Shown here piece after piece: positions 1 through 7,787 of a stretch of 64,000 bases of DNA. The stretch is from the NCBI RefSeq assembly GCF_002215495.1, contig NZ_CP021378.1, forward strand, positions 2,046,764-2,110,763, written 5' to 3'. A program made the translations under genes and the position numbers. The notes below the pieces were generated by a model that saw only the letters and a program-made list of their open reading frames with translations, was not told the DNA's origin and did no database searches. The DNA comes from Porphyrobacter sp. CACIAM 03H1. GTDB taxonomy: Bacteria > Pseudomonadota > Alphaproteobacteria > Sphingomonadales > Sphingomonadaceae. Positions within the stretch are counted from its first letter, which is position 1, and each line of letters opens with the position of its first letter.

Positions 1-326
1 TCGTCCTTCTTGGGGCCGCGGGTGAAGACCAGTTCGGTGCCGCGCAGCAGGTAGATGCCGTTGCCCGCCGGGCTCTCGTAGCTCGAGGCGGTGCCGATCC
101 GGAAGGCTTCCTCAGGCACCTCGATGAAGGCCTCGCCCCCCGCATCGCCGGGAAGCGCGCATTGCCAGTTGCCGTGGCGCAGGATGCCGAGCATCCCGCC
201 GGTCGGCATGGTGGCGGTTCCGGTCGGGCGCGAGGCCTTGCGGTCCTGTCCCTCGGCTTCGCCGGGGATGAAGGCGGCCATCGCGGCGGCGGAAAGGACG
301 AGCAGGAACACGTAACGCATCTTCAT
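1..326 (-). CDS. Hypothetical secreted protein (C-terminus beyond window)
   Basis: An open frame begins with ATG at 326 and runs off the left edge, so the C-terminus is missing. The first ~25 residues have basic residues, then a hydrophobic run ending in Ala/Gly-rich sequence, as in a Sec signal peptide. After it comes a motif reading GILRHGNWQCALPGDAGGEA. I do not recognise a named family. It is divergent from efp, with 187 bases between them that presumably hold both promoters. Export is inferred from the N-terminus only. Confidence 0.6.
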   Translation of the reverse strand, partial: MKMRYVFLLVLSAAAMAAFIPGEAEGQDRKASRPTGTATMPTGGMLGILRHGNWQCALPGDAGGEAFIEVPEEAFRIGTASSYESPAGNGIYLLRGTELVFTRGPKKD

Positions 327-513
327 GACGGGCACCTCTACCAGCCCCGCATCGGCCGCGCCATGTCATTAACCACGCGCGCTGCCGCCGCGCGCCGGCC
401 CGCTTGCCGATCGGAGCGCGCTCGGCTATGGGCGCGCATCTTTCGGGGATGTGCGCCTTTCCGGCAGCGCGCCCCCGCACGCTCTTTCCACCTCGTAAAA
501 AGGCCTGAAGCCC

Positions 514-1077
514 ATGAAGATCAGCGGCGTCGACATCCGCCCCGGCAACATTCTCGAATATGAAGGCGGCATCTGGAAGGTCGCCAAGATCCAGCACACC
601 CAGCCGGGCAAGGGCGGGGCCTACATGCAGGTCGAGATGAAGAACCTGCAGGACGGCCGCAAGACCAACGTGCGCTTCCGCAGCGCCGACACGGTCGAGC
701 GCGTGCGGCTCGACACCAAGGACTTCCAGTTCCTCTATGAAGACGGCGACATGCTGGTGTTCATGGATCAGGACACCTACGAGCAGATCAACCTGCCCTC
801 CGACCTTCTGGGCGACGCGCGCCCCTTCCTGCAGGACGGGATGCAGGTGATGCTCGAGCTGTGGGACGAAAAGCCCATCAGCGTCGAGCTGCCCGCCCAG
901 ATCGAAGCCACCATCGTCGAAGCTGACGCCGTGGTGAAGGGCCAGACCGCCTCCTCGAGCTACAAGCCCGCGATCCTCGACAACGGCGTGCGCATCATGG
1001 TGCCCCCGCATATCGAAAGCGGCACGCGGATCGTGGTCGACGTCTACGAGCAGGCCTACGTCGGCAAGGCGAACTGA
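514..1077 (+). CDS. efp: Translation elongation factor P
   Basis: EF-P binds between the P and E sites of stalled ribosomes and helps form peptide bonds at polyproline stretches. The 187 residues match the usual family length and start [12 protein letters not shown]. An N-terminal KOW-like domain is followed by two OB domains; the C-terminus carries the conserved [15 protein letters not shown] block. The loop residue that is post-translationally modified in many bacteria is Lys33 in TQPGKGGAY. No modification enzyme is encoded nearby, so its modification state cannot be judged. A REP-like palindrome sits in the 98 bases between efp and suhB. Confidence 0.97.
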   Translation: MKISGVDIRPGNILEYEGGIWKVAKIQHTQPGKGGAYMQVEMKNLQDGRKTNVRFRSADTVERVRLDTKDFQFLYEDGDMLVFMDQDTYEQINLPSDLLGDARPFLQDGMQVMLELWDEKPISVELPAQIEATIVEADAVVKGQTASSSYKPAILDNGVRIMVPPHIESGTRIVVDVYEQAYVGKAN

Positions 1078-1090
1078 GGGGCGACACCTC

Positions 1091-1161
1091 CCGTTCGTGT
1101 CGAGCGTAGTCGAGACACAATAGCGCCGCACCCGCCTCTCGACTGCGCTCGAGGCGAACGG
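1091..1161. repeat. REP-like palindrome, copy 1
   Basis: Outer arms CCGTTCG (1091-1097) and CGAACGG (1155-1161) enclose inner arms TCGAGCGTAGTCGAGA (1100-1115) and TCTCGACTGCGCTCGA (1137-1152), which pair except for one wobble position. It lies between efp and suhB and may fold as a hairpin in read-through transcripts. Related copies are at 5495-5592 and 23522-23588. Confidence 0.85.
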
Positions 1162-1175
1162 CAGAGAGTATTGCA

Positions 1176-1994
1176 ATGGCAGCTATTTCCGGCCTCATCC
1201 GCGTCATGGAACGCGCCGCGCGCAAGGCGGGCGGGCGTCTGCGGCGCGATTTCGGCGAAGTCGAGCACCTTCAGGTCTCCCGCAAGGGCCCGGCCGATTT
1301 CGTCAGCAAGGCCGACATGCGCGCCGAGCGCACGCTCTATGACGAACTCTCCGCCGCGCGCCCCGGTTGGGGCTTCGTGATGGAAGAGGCAGGCGTGATC
1401 GAGGGCGATCCGGGGATGCCCCGCTGGATCGTCGATCCGCTCGACGGCACCAGCAACTTCCTCCACGGCATCCCGCACTTCGCCATCAGCATCGCCGCGC
1501 AGGAGCCGCGGCCCGACGGGAAGGGCTGGGGCGATGTCGTTGCGGGCGTGGTCTACCAGCCGATCACCGACCAGACCTTCTGGGCCGAGAAATCGCGCGG
1601 GGCCTGGCTCCACGATGCGCGCCTGCGCGTCTCGGCTCGCTCGCGCCTGTCGGACGCGCTGGTGGCGACGGGCATTCCCTTCTTCGGCCACGGCGACTTT
1701 GCCGAGTGGAGCCGCATCTTCGGCGCCATCGGCCCCGAGGTCGCAGGCATCCGCCGCTTCGGCGCGGCCTCCCTCGATCTGGCCTACGTGGCGCAGGGGC
1801 GCTTCGACGGGTTCTGGGAAAGCGGCCTTTCCGACTGGGACACCGCCGCCGGCTGCCTGCTGGTGCGCGAGGCGGGCGGCTTCGTCTCCGATTTCCGCGG
1901 GCGTTCGGAAGCGATCCATTCGGCGCAGGTGCTGGCGGCGAACGATGCGCTGCACTCCAAGCTGCACAAGCTGCTGGCGGGCGCGCTGCGCTGA
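1176..1994 (+). CDS. suhB: Inositol-1-monophosphatase family protein (SuhB type)
   Basis: A Mg-dependent phosphatase of the IMPase/FBPase fold, 272 residues, normal for the family. The metal-binding signatures are present: an EEAG acidic pair, IVDPLDGTSNFLHG at about residues 84-98, and the C-terminal WDTAAGCLLVREAGG. It probably hydrolyses inositol monophosphate; in E. coli SuhB also binds the transcription machinery, which cannot be judged here. ATG 1176 is the first start after the repeat and gives a full-length N-terminus. Placement downstream of efp is common in sphingomonads. Confidence 0.92.
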   Translation: MAAISGLIRVMERAARKAGGRLRRDFGEVEHLQVSRKGPADFVSKADMRAERTLYDELSAARPGWGFVMEEAGVIEGDPGMPRWIVDPLDGTSNFLHGIPHFAISIAAQEPRPDGKGWGDVVAGVVYQPITDQTFWAEKSRGAWLHDARLRVSARSRLSDALVATGIPFFGHGDFAEWSRIFGAIGPEVAGIRRFGAASLDLAYVAQGRFDGFWESGLSDWDTAAGCLLVREAGGFVSDFRGRSEAIHSAQVLAANDALHSKLHKLLAGALR

Positions 1995-2137
1995 TGATCA
2001 TTCGCCGGTCGTCGGCAGGTCGTTGCGCGGTCATCGCCCCGCCGTACCGCTGCCGTCGCGGTGTTCCACGTGGAACAGCCGGGGTCATGCTTGATGCCGC
2101 GCGCAATGCGGGCTAGAGGCGCCCGGTCCGCTCCGGG

Positions 2138-2222
2138 GCCCCTGTGGTGGAATTGGTAGACGCGACCGACTCAAAATCGGTTATCGAAAGATGTGCCAGT
2201 TCGAGTCTGGCCAGGGGCACCA
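2138..2222 (+). tRNA. tRNA-Leu (anticodon CAA)
   Basis: The acceptor arm GCCCCTG (2138-2144) pairs with CAGGGGC (2212-2218), followed by A and an encoded CCA at 2220-2222. The anticodon stem ACCGA/TCGGT encloses loop CTCAAAA, giving anticodon CAA, which reads UUG. The 85-nt length with a variable arm fits a class II leucine tRNA. There is no integrase or attachment-site duplication beside it. Confidence 0.96.
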
Positions 2223-2290
2223 CCCACTTGCGTTAGCGACAAACCGCTTGCCCGCAGCGGCCCCCAGTGGCTAGCCTTGCGGGCAACGCC

Positions 2291-4129
2291 ATGCTGGAAG
2301 CTCCCTCCTATCACGCGATAGCGGCCATGGCGGTGACCATCGCCATGTTCATCGGCTTCGCCCGGGGACGCTACCCCGAGGAGATCGTCTCGCTCGTCAC
2401 CATCGCGGTGATCGGCGTGGGGCTCTACTTCGCGCCGCTGGCCGGGACCAAGCCGACCGACGGCCTCGCGCTCGCCTTCGGCGGCTTCGGCCATTCGGCG
2501 CTGATCACGATCTGCGCTCTGATGATCATGGGCCGGGGGCTGGTGGTCACGGGCGCGCTCGAACCCTTCGCGCGGCTGCTGGAAAACGTGTTCCGCCTCA
2601 ATGGCCAGATCGGGCTTCTTGCGGCGCTCCTGCTGGCGTTCTTCCTGTCGATGTTCGTCAACGACACGCCGGTGATGGTGCTGCTGATCCCGATCGTCGT
2701 CGCCATCGCGGCCAAGGGGCTGATGGCCTCGTCAAAGGTGCTGATGCCGCTCAACACCGCAGTGCTGCTCGGCGGCATGGCGACCACCATCGGCACATCG
2801 ACCAACATCCTCGTGGTCAGCATCGCCGACGATATCGGCATGGCCCCCATAGGGGTGTTCCAGTTCACGCCGATCGTGCTGATGGCCGGGCTGGTGGCGG
2901 TGCCCTACCTGTGGCTGGTGATGCCGCGGATGCTGCCCGACAACTCGGTCCTGCCCGACAATGCCCGGCGCATCTTCCACACCCGGCTGCGCGTCGGGTC
3001 GAGCGGCGCGCTGGCGGGCGCCGACCTCACGAGCGTCCACGCCAAGCTGCCCGAGGGGATCACCGTCCACGATGCCCCCGCCGGGCCCCTGCCGCCCCAT
3101 CACAGGCTCCACATCTCGGGCACTCACGAGGCGATCGAGGAGGCCGCCCGCGCGCTCAAGGGCGATCTTGCCCCGACCTGGGTGATCGACAGGATCCGCA
3201 ATGTCTCAAAGGCGAAGGGCGAGGACATCGTCGCCGTCGAGATGACGGTGACCGCCGATTCGCGCCTCGTCACCCGCACCCTGGCAAGCTCCGGCATTGC
3301 CGACCTTTACGGCGTCGCGGTGCTCGGCATCCATCGCCCGGCCCGCGTTCTGGGCGAGCGCGAGATCTACAGCGAGGTGGGCGATCTCAGGATCCTCGAG
3401 GGCGACGTGCTGCTGGTGATGGGTATCGAGGAGGACCTCCAGAGCTTCGCGCGCAGCGACGGACTGCTCCGGCTCGAGGGTGCCCGCGAACTGCCGCGCC
3501 GCTCGAAGGCCGTGCTGGCAGGCGCGATCATGCTGGGGGCGATCTCCACCGCGTCGCTTGGGGTGCCGTGGTTCGACAGCGCGGGCGGCTATGCGCCGAT
3601 CAAGCTCCCCATCGCGATCTCCGCGCTTGCCGGGGCGATCGCGATGTTCGTCACCGGCTGCGTGAAGTTCGACCGCGTGGGCCGCGCGCTTTCGGCCAAG
3701 GTGATCGTGCTGATCGCCGCGAGCCTCGCCATCGGCCGGGTGATCGACGAGAGCGGGGCGGCCGCGTGGCTGGGGCAGGCGCTCTCGCTGGGCCTCGCCT
3801 ACCTGCCGCCGGCGCTGGTGCTCTCGGCGATCATGCTGTTCGTGACGCTGCTGACGAACTTCGCCTCCAACGCCACCGCCGCGACGATCGGGACGCCGAT
3901 CGCCTACAGCATCGCGCTGCAGCTCGGCCTTCCGCCCGAGCCGCTGGTGCTGGCCGTTCTGTTCGGCTGCAACCTCGCCTTCGCCACGCCGATTGCCTAT
4001 CAGACCAACCTGCTGATCATGTCCGAAGGGGACTACGAATTCGGCGATTACGTGCGCGCCGGCCTGCCGGTGGTGGCGCTGATGGTGACGGTGCTCTCGG
4101 TGCTGCTGGTGCTGTGGTACGGCTTGTGA
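2291..4129 (+). CDS. SLC13/DASS-family permease with two RCK_C domains
   Basis: A multi-pass membrane transporter of about 612 residues with the typical split layout: an N-terminal membrane half (FVNDTPVMVLLIPIV helix, GGMATTIGTSTNILVV signature near residues 160-175), a soluble middle of roughly 180 residues holding two TrkA-C-like domains (about residues 220-395), and a C-terminal membrane half with NFASNATAATIGTPIAYSIA. Family members move dicarboxylates, sulfate or similar anions with sodium; the substrate cannot be read from sequence. ATG 2291 is preferred over an upstream in-frame GTG at 2267 because the homologous N-terminus begins there. The M20 hydrolase follows 23 bases downstream, suggesting cotranscription. 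Confidence 0.88.
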   Translation: MLEAPSYHAIAAMAVTIAMFIGFARGRYPEEIVSLVTIAVIGVGLYFAPLAGTKPTDGLALAFGGFGHSALITICALMIMGRGLVVTGALEPFARLLENVFRLNGQIGLLAALLLAFFLSMFVNDTPVMVLLIPIVVAIAAKGLMASSKVLMPLNTAVLLGGMATTIGTSTNILVVSIADDIGMAPIGVFQFTPIVLMAGLVAVPYLWLVMPRMLPDNSVLPDNARRIFHTRLRVGSSGALAGADLTSVHAKLPEGITVHDAPAGPLPPHHRLHISGTHEAIEEAARALKGDLAPTWVIDRIRNVSKAKGEDIVAVEMTVTADSRLVTRTLASSGIADLYGVAVLGIHRPARVLGEREIYSEVGDLRILEGDVLLVMGIEEDLQSFARSDGLLRLEGARELPRRSKAVLAGAIMLGAISTASLGVPWFDSAGGYAPIKLPIAISALAGAIAMFVTGCVKFDRVGRALSAKVIVLIAASLAIGRVIDESGAAAWLGQALSLGLAYLPPALVLSAIMLFVTLLTNFASNATAATIGTPIAYSIALQLGLPPEPLVLAVLFGCNLAFATPIAYQTNLLIMSEGDYEFGDYVRAGLPVVALMVTVLSVLLVLWYGL

Positions 4130-4152
4130 GGACAGGGAAGGGGAGAGCGAGG

Positions 4153-5475
4153 ATGAAGCGACGGGCATGGGCGGGTGCGAGCGTCCTCGCGCTGGTGGCG
4201 GCGCCGGCGCAGGCGGACGAGCTGCGCGATGCGGTGGCGGCGGACCTGCCGGCGCTGGTCGAGCTCTACAAGGACCTTCACGCCAACCCCGAACTGTCGT
4301 TCCAGGAGGTCGAGACCGCGAAGAAGCTCGCCGCCCGCGCCCGCGCGCTGGGCTTCGAGGTGACCGAGGGCGTCGGCAGGACCGGCGTCGTCGCGGTGAT
4401 GCGCAACGGCGAGGGCCCCACGGTGATGCTGCGCGCGGACATGGACGGGCTGCCGGTGATCGAGCAGACCGGTCTGCCGTATGCCTCGAAGCGCCGCGCC
4501 GTGCCCGCGACGGGCGTCGAGACCGGGGTGATGCACGCCTGCGGGCACGATACCCACATGGCCGCCTGGGTCGGCACTGCGCAGCTGCTGAGCGAGCGGC
4601 GCGACCAGTGGTCGGGCACGCTGGTGATGATCCTCCAGCCCGCCGAGGAAATCGGCGAGGGCGCCAAGGCGATGCTCGACGACGGGCTCTACACCCGCTT
4701 CCCCAAGCCGGACTACGTGCTTGCCTTCCATGATTCGGCGCAGGCCCCGGCGGGGCATCTGGGCTATTCCAACGGCTTCGCGCTCGCCAATGTCGATACG
4801 GTCGACGTGATCGTGCCCGGCATCGGCGGCCACGGCGCCTCGCCCCATACGACCAAGGATCCGGTGGTCATCGCCTCGAGCATCGTGATGCGTCTGCAGA
4901 CGCTGGTGAGCCGCGAAATCGATCCGCAGGAACCTGCCGTCGTCACAGTCGGCAGCTTCCAGGCCGGCTCCAAGCACAACATCATCCCCGACGAGGCCCG
5001 GCTCCAGATCACCGTGCGCAGCTATGCCGATGCGACCCGCCAGCACCTGCTCGAGGGGATAGCGCGGATCGCCAGGGGCGAGGCGGTTGCCGCCGGGATG
5101 CCGGAGGACAGGATGCCCCGCGTGGTGGTGCAGCAGGTCTACACGCCGGCGACCTTCAACACGGCCGATCTGACCACGAAGGTGATGTCCGGGCTCCAGA
5201 CGCGCTTTGCCGGCAGGGTGTCGGAGGTTCCGGCGGCGATGGCGGGGGAGGATTTCAGCCAGTATTACCGCGCTGACCGCGAGAATGTCGAAAGCCTGAT
5301 CTTCTGGGTCGGCGGGGTGCCGCAGGACCGCTGGGAGAAGGCGCAGAGGGGCGAGCTGTCGCTGCCCTCGCTCCACTCCCCCTTCTGGGCGCCCGACGCT
5401 CCGGTGGTGATCGCCACCGCGACCGAGGCGCTGACGGCGGCGACGCTGGATCTGCTGGCGAAGAAGGGCGGGTAG
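4153..5475 (+). CDS. Secreted M20-family amidohydrolase/peptidase
   Basis: A metallohydrolase of the M20D/amidohydrolase type, 440 residues. The N-terminus is a signal peptide (MKRRAWAGASVLALVAAPAQ, then A), indicating export. The dinuclear-metal motifs are visible: RADMDGLP, HACGHDTHMA, PAEE and GGHGASPH, plus MAGEDFSQYY in the C-terminal catalytic part. The family removes acyl groups from amino acids or cleaves small peptides; the substrate is unknown. ATG 4153 has GAGCGAGG in front. The open frame extends far upstream, overlapping the transporter, but that part is not protein-like. It probably works with the upstream SLC13 transporter, though this is only inferred from adjacency. Confidence 0.88.
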   Translation: MKRRAWAGASVLALVAAPAQADELRDAVAADLPALVELYKDLHANPELSFQEVETAKKLAARARALGFEVTEGVGRTGVVAVMRNGEGPTVMLRADMDGLPVIEQTGLPYASKRRAVPATGVETGVMHACGHDTHMAAWVGTAQLLSERRDQWSGTLVMILQPAEEIGEGAKAMLDDGLYTRFPKPDYVLAFHDSAQAPAGHLGYSNGFALANVDTVDVIVPGIGGHGASPHTTKDPVVIASSIVMRLQTLVSREIDPQEPAVVTVGSFQAGSKHNIIPDEARLQITVRSYADATRQHLLEGIARIARGEAVAAGMPEDRMPRVVVQQVYTPATFNTADLTTKVMSGLQTRFAGRVSEVPAAMAGEDFSQYYRADRENVESLIFWVGGVPQDRWEKAQRGELSLPSLHSPFWAPDAPVVIATATEALTAATLDLLAKKGG

Positions 5476-5494
5476 GCCGCGTCATCCATCGGAC

Positions 5495-5592
5495 CCGTTC
5501 GCCCTGAGCTTGTCGAAGGGCCGTCCTTCGCTTCTCGGGTTCGCGCTGAACTCAAGGAAAGTGCAGTCCTTCGACAAGCTCAGGACGAACGG
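5495..5592. repeat. REP-like palindrome, variant core
   Basis: Outer arms CCGTTCG (5495-5501) and CGAACGG (5586-5592) are the same as in the copies at 1091 and 23522, but the inner arms are CTGAGCTTGTCGAAGG and CCTTCGACAAGCTCAG. The arms are separated by about 50 bases of unrelated sequence. It lies just downstream of the M20 hydrolase. Confidence 0.8.
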
Positions 5593-5637
5593 ATTTCGTG
5601 CGTTTCGCCAGGAACTTTCCCGCCCCGCCAATAAATT

Positions 5638-5684
5638 CGGCCGCCGGAGCGCCCCCTTGCGGAGGCATTCCGGCGGCCGTTTCT
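5638..5684. terminator. Bidirectional hairpin terminator
   Basis: An 11-bp perfect stem, CGGCCGCCGGA (5638-5648) with TCCGGCGGCCG (5669-5679), is followed by TTTCT on the plus strand and by an AATTTATT tract on the minus strand. It sits between convergent genes and would end both the transporter/hydrolase transcript and the minus-strand small gene. Confidence 0.75.
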
Positions 5685-5710
5685 CCTCCCCAGGAGAACT
5701 GTGAAACGGG

Positions 5711-5899
5711 TTATTCGCCCGATGCGGGCACGTAGGTGCCGAGGCGGTGGTGAAGGGCGTTGATCTTGGCCAGCTCCTCGCGGTCCTCGGTGGCGCGGGC
5801 ATGGCTTTCCAGCGCGCGGCGCAGGAGCTTCATGTCGGCGGTCGAGAGCAGCGCGCGGGCGCGGGCGGGCTCGGTCTTGGGGGTATCGGTCTCGGTCAT
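5711..5899 (-). CDS. Small conserved-looking protein, 62 residues
   Basis: Reads MTETDTPKTEPARARALL at the start, with a predicted helical, charged body (EDREELAKINALHHRLGTYVP). It has no signal peptide or membrane segment and no recognised family. It starts at ATG 5899 behind GGAGAG (minus strand), 108 bases downstream of aceA, separated from it by a hairpin. The charged, Arg/Glu-rich composition and good ribosome-binding site support a real gene. Function unknown. Confidence 0.6.
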   Translation of the reverse strand: MTETDTPKTEPARARALLSTADMKLLRRALESHARATEDREELAKINALHHRLGTYVPASGE

Positions 5900-5951
5900 G
5901 TCACTCTCCGCTGGGTGATGTCACCCGCGTTTCCTTAGGCGGTTCGGGTGC

Positions 5952-5987
5952 ATCCCGGAAGGCCGGATCGTCCGGTCCTCCCGGGAT
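5952..5987 (-). terminator. Hairpin downstream of aceA
   Basis: Arms ATCCCGG (5952-5958) and CCGGGAT (5981-5987) enclose a second pairing, GGCCGGA with TCCGGTC. It lies just after the aceA stop codon and before the 62-residue gene. No clear T-tract follows on the minus strand, so it may be a processing or attenuating hairpin rather than a strong terminator. Confidence 0.5.
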
Positions 5988-6007
5988 TCTCTCCCACCCC
6001 TTGAGGC

Positions 6008-7606
6008 TTAGGCCGCCTCGAACTGGTTCATCGTGTTGTGCACGCCGCCCGCCTTCAGGGCAGCTTCACCGGCGAAGTACTCCTTGTGATCGTCGCCGAT
6101 GTCGGAGCCCGACATGTTCTGGTGCTTCACGCAGGCGATGCCCTGGCGGATTTCCTCGCGCTGCACGTTCTTGACGTAACCGAGCATCCCGGCCTCGCCG
6201 AAGTATTCGCGGGCGAGGTTGTCGGTCGAGAGCGCCGCGGTGTGGTAGGTCGGCAGGGTGATGAGGTGGTGGAAGATGCCGGCCCGCGCAGCAGCATCGC
6301 GCTGGAAGGTTCGGATCTTCTCGTCGGCCTCGTTCGACAGTTCGGTGCCGTCGTAGTCGACGCTCATCAGCTTGCTGCGGTCATAGGCCGACACGTCCTT
6401 GCCCGCCGCTTCCCAGGCGTCGAACACCTGCTGGCGGAAGTTCAGCGTCCAGTTGAAGCTGGGCGAGTTGTTGTAGACCAGCTTGGCATTGGGCACGACT
6501 TCGCGGATGCGGTCGACCATGCCGGCGATCTGCTCGACGTGGGGCTTTTCGGTCTCGATCCACAGCAGGTCCGCGCCGTTCTGGAGCGAGGTGATGCAGT
6601 CGAGCACGACGCGGTCCTCGCCCGTGCCGGGGCGGAACTGGTAGAGGTTCGAGGGCAGACGCTTGGGCGCGAGCAGCTTGCCGTCGCGGCTGATGAAAAC
6701 CTGACCGTTGGTGATGTTGGCGGGATCGACCTCATCGGCGTCGAGGAAGCTGTTGTACTGGTCGCCGAGATCGCCCGGTTCCTTGGAATAGGCGATTTGC
6801 TTGGTGAGGCCGGCGCCGAGCGAGTCGGTGCGGGCAACGATGATCCCGTCGGGGACGCCGAGTTCGAGGAAGGCGTGGCGGCAGGCGCGGATCTTCTGGA
6901 GGAAGTCCTCGTGCGGCACGGTGACCTTGCCGTCCTGGTGGCCGCACTGCTTTTCGTCCGAAACCTGGTTCTCGATCTGGAGTGCGCAGGCACCCGCCTC
7001 GATCATCTTCTTGGCAAGGAGGTAGGTCGCCTCGGCATTGCCGAAGCCCGCATCGATGTCGGCGATGATCGGCACGACGTGGGTCTCGTAGTTGTCGATC
7101 GCGTTCTCTAGCCGCTTGGCCTCGACCGCGTCACCGGCCTCGCGGGCCTTGTCGAGCGCGCGGAACATCATGCCGAGTTCGCGGGCGTCGGCCTGCTTGA
7201 GGAAGGTGTAGAGTTCCTCGATCAGCGCGGGCACCGAGGTCTTCTCGTGCATCGACTGGTCGGGCAGGGGGCCGAACTCGCTGCGCAGCGCGGCGACCAT
7301 CCAGCCCGAGAGATAGAGGTAGCGGCGCTTGGTCGAGCCGAAGTGCTTCTTGATCGCGATCAGCTTCTGCTGCGCGACGAAGCCGTGCCAGCAGCCGAGC
7401 GATTGGGTGTACTGCGCCGGATCGGCGTCATAGGCGGCCATGTCCTCGCGCATGATCTTGGCGGTGTACTTGGCGATATCGAGGCCGGTGGCGAAGCGGT
7501 TCTGGATCGCCATGCGCGCGGCGCTTTCGGGGTCGATCGCGGCCCAGCTCGGCCCATTGGCGGTGACGATGTCGCGCATCCGGGTGATGGTGTTCTGGTA
7601 GGTCAT
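6008..7606 (-). CDS. aceA: Isocitrate lyase
   Basis: Splits isocitrate to succinate and glyoxylate, the first step of the glyoxylate shunt needed for growth on acetate or fatty acids. At 532 residues it is the longer Pseudomonas-type enzyme. The catalytic loop KQCGHQDGKV is at about residues 217-227, with the active-site Cys inside it; DIDAGFGNAEATY binds the metal and substrate. ATG 7606 is chosen because GGACAGGAGAAGACC precedes it; an in-frame extension upstream to 7669 is not conserved-looking. It is divergent from a short-chain-fatty-acid-type regulator, so carbon-source control through the shared intergenic region is likely. No malate synthase is in the window. Confidence 0.96.
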   Translation of the reverse strand: MTYQNTITRMRDIVTANGPSWAAIDPESAARMAIQNRFATGLDIAKYTAKIMREDMAAYDADPAQYTQSLGCWHGFVAQQKLIAIKKHFGSTKRRYLYLSGWMVAALRSEFGPLPDQSMHEKTSVPALIEELYTFLKQADARELGMMFRALDKAREAGDAVEAKRLENAIDNYETHVVPIIADIDAGFGNAEATYLLAKKMIEAGACALQIENQVSDEKQCGHQDGKVTVPHEDFLQKIRACRHAFLELGVPDGIIVARTDSLGAGLTKQIAYSKEPGDLGDQYNSFLDADEVDPANITNGQVFISRDGKLLAPKRLPSNLYQFRPGTGEDRVVLDCITSLQNGADLLWIETEKPHVEQIAGMVDRIREVVPNAKLVYNNSPSFNWTLNFRQQVFDAWEAAGKDVSAYDRSKLMSVDYDGTELSNEADEKIRTFQRDAAARAGIFHHLITLPTYHTAALSTDNLAREYFGEAGMLGYVKNVQREEIRQGIACVKHQNMSGSDIGDDHKEYFAGEAALKAGGVHNTMNQFEAA

Positions 7607-7713
7607 GGTCTTCTCCTGTCCATCCTGGGGAGTGGTTCGGGCCCGCTTGCCGGACTCGCGCCGCTGCATGGCCTCGCTGTGCCGTGTTGCGCCGCAGCAT
7701 GACAGGGAAAGTT

Positions 7714-7782
7714 ACAAATATTCTTGTCGCTATGCGGACTTTGGTGCCTGATCTTGTGTAAATCGGTAAATTTGTTTACAAG
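7714..7782. promoter_or_regulatory. Divergent operator region, aceA / regulator
   Basis: The 181-base gap between the divergent starts carries an imperfect dyad CTTGTGTAAA (7753-7762) / TTTGTTTACAAG (7771-7782), ending 5 bases before the regulator start, and a smaller ACAA-N6-TTGT dyad at 7714-7727. The AT-rich composition contrasts with the flanks. This is the natural place for the regulator to act on aceA and on itself. Binding is inferred. Confidence 0.55.
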
Positions 7783-7787
7783 ACGTC

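Noticed and set aside
2138..2222. tRNA-Leu as a genomic-island attachment site
   Set aside because: No integrase, no direct repeat of the tRNA 3' end and no composition change were seen nearby; the same holds for tRNA-Glu at 36655.
2911..4152. A plus-strand extension fused upstream of the M20 hydrolase
   Set aside because: The extension overlaps the SLC13 transporter in another frame and is Arg/Gly/Ala-rich; a signal peptide begins at 4153.
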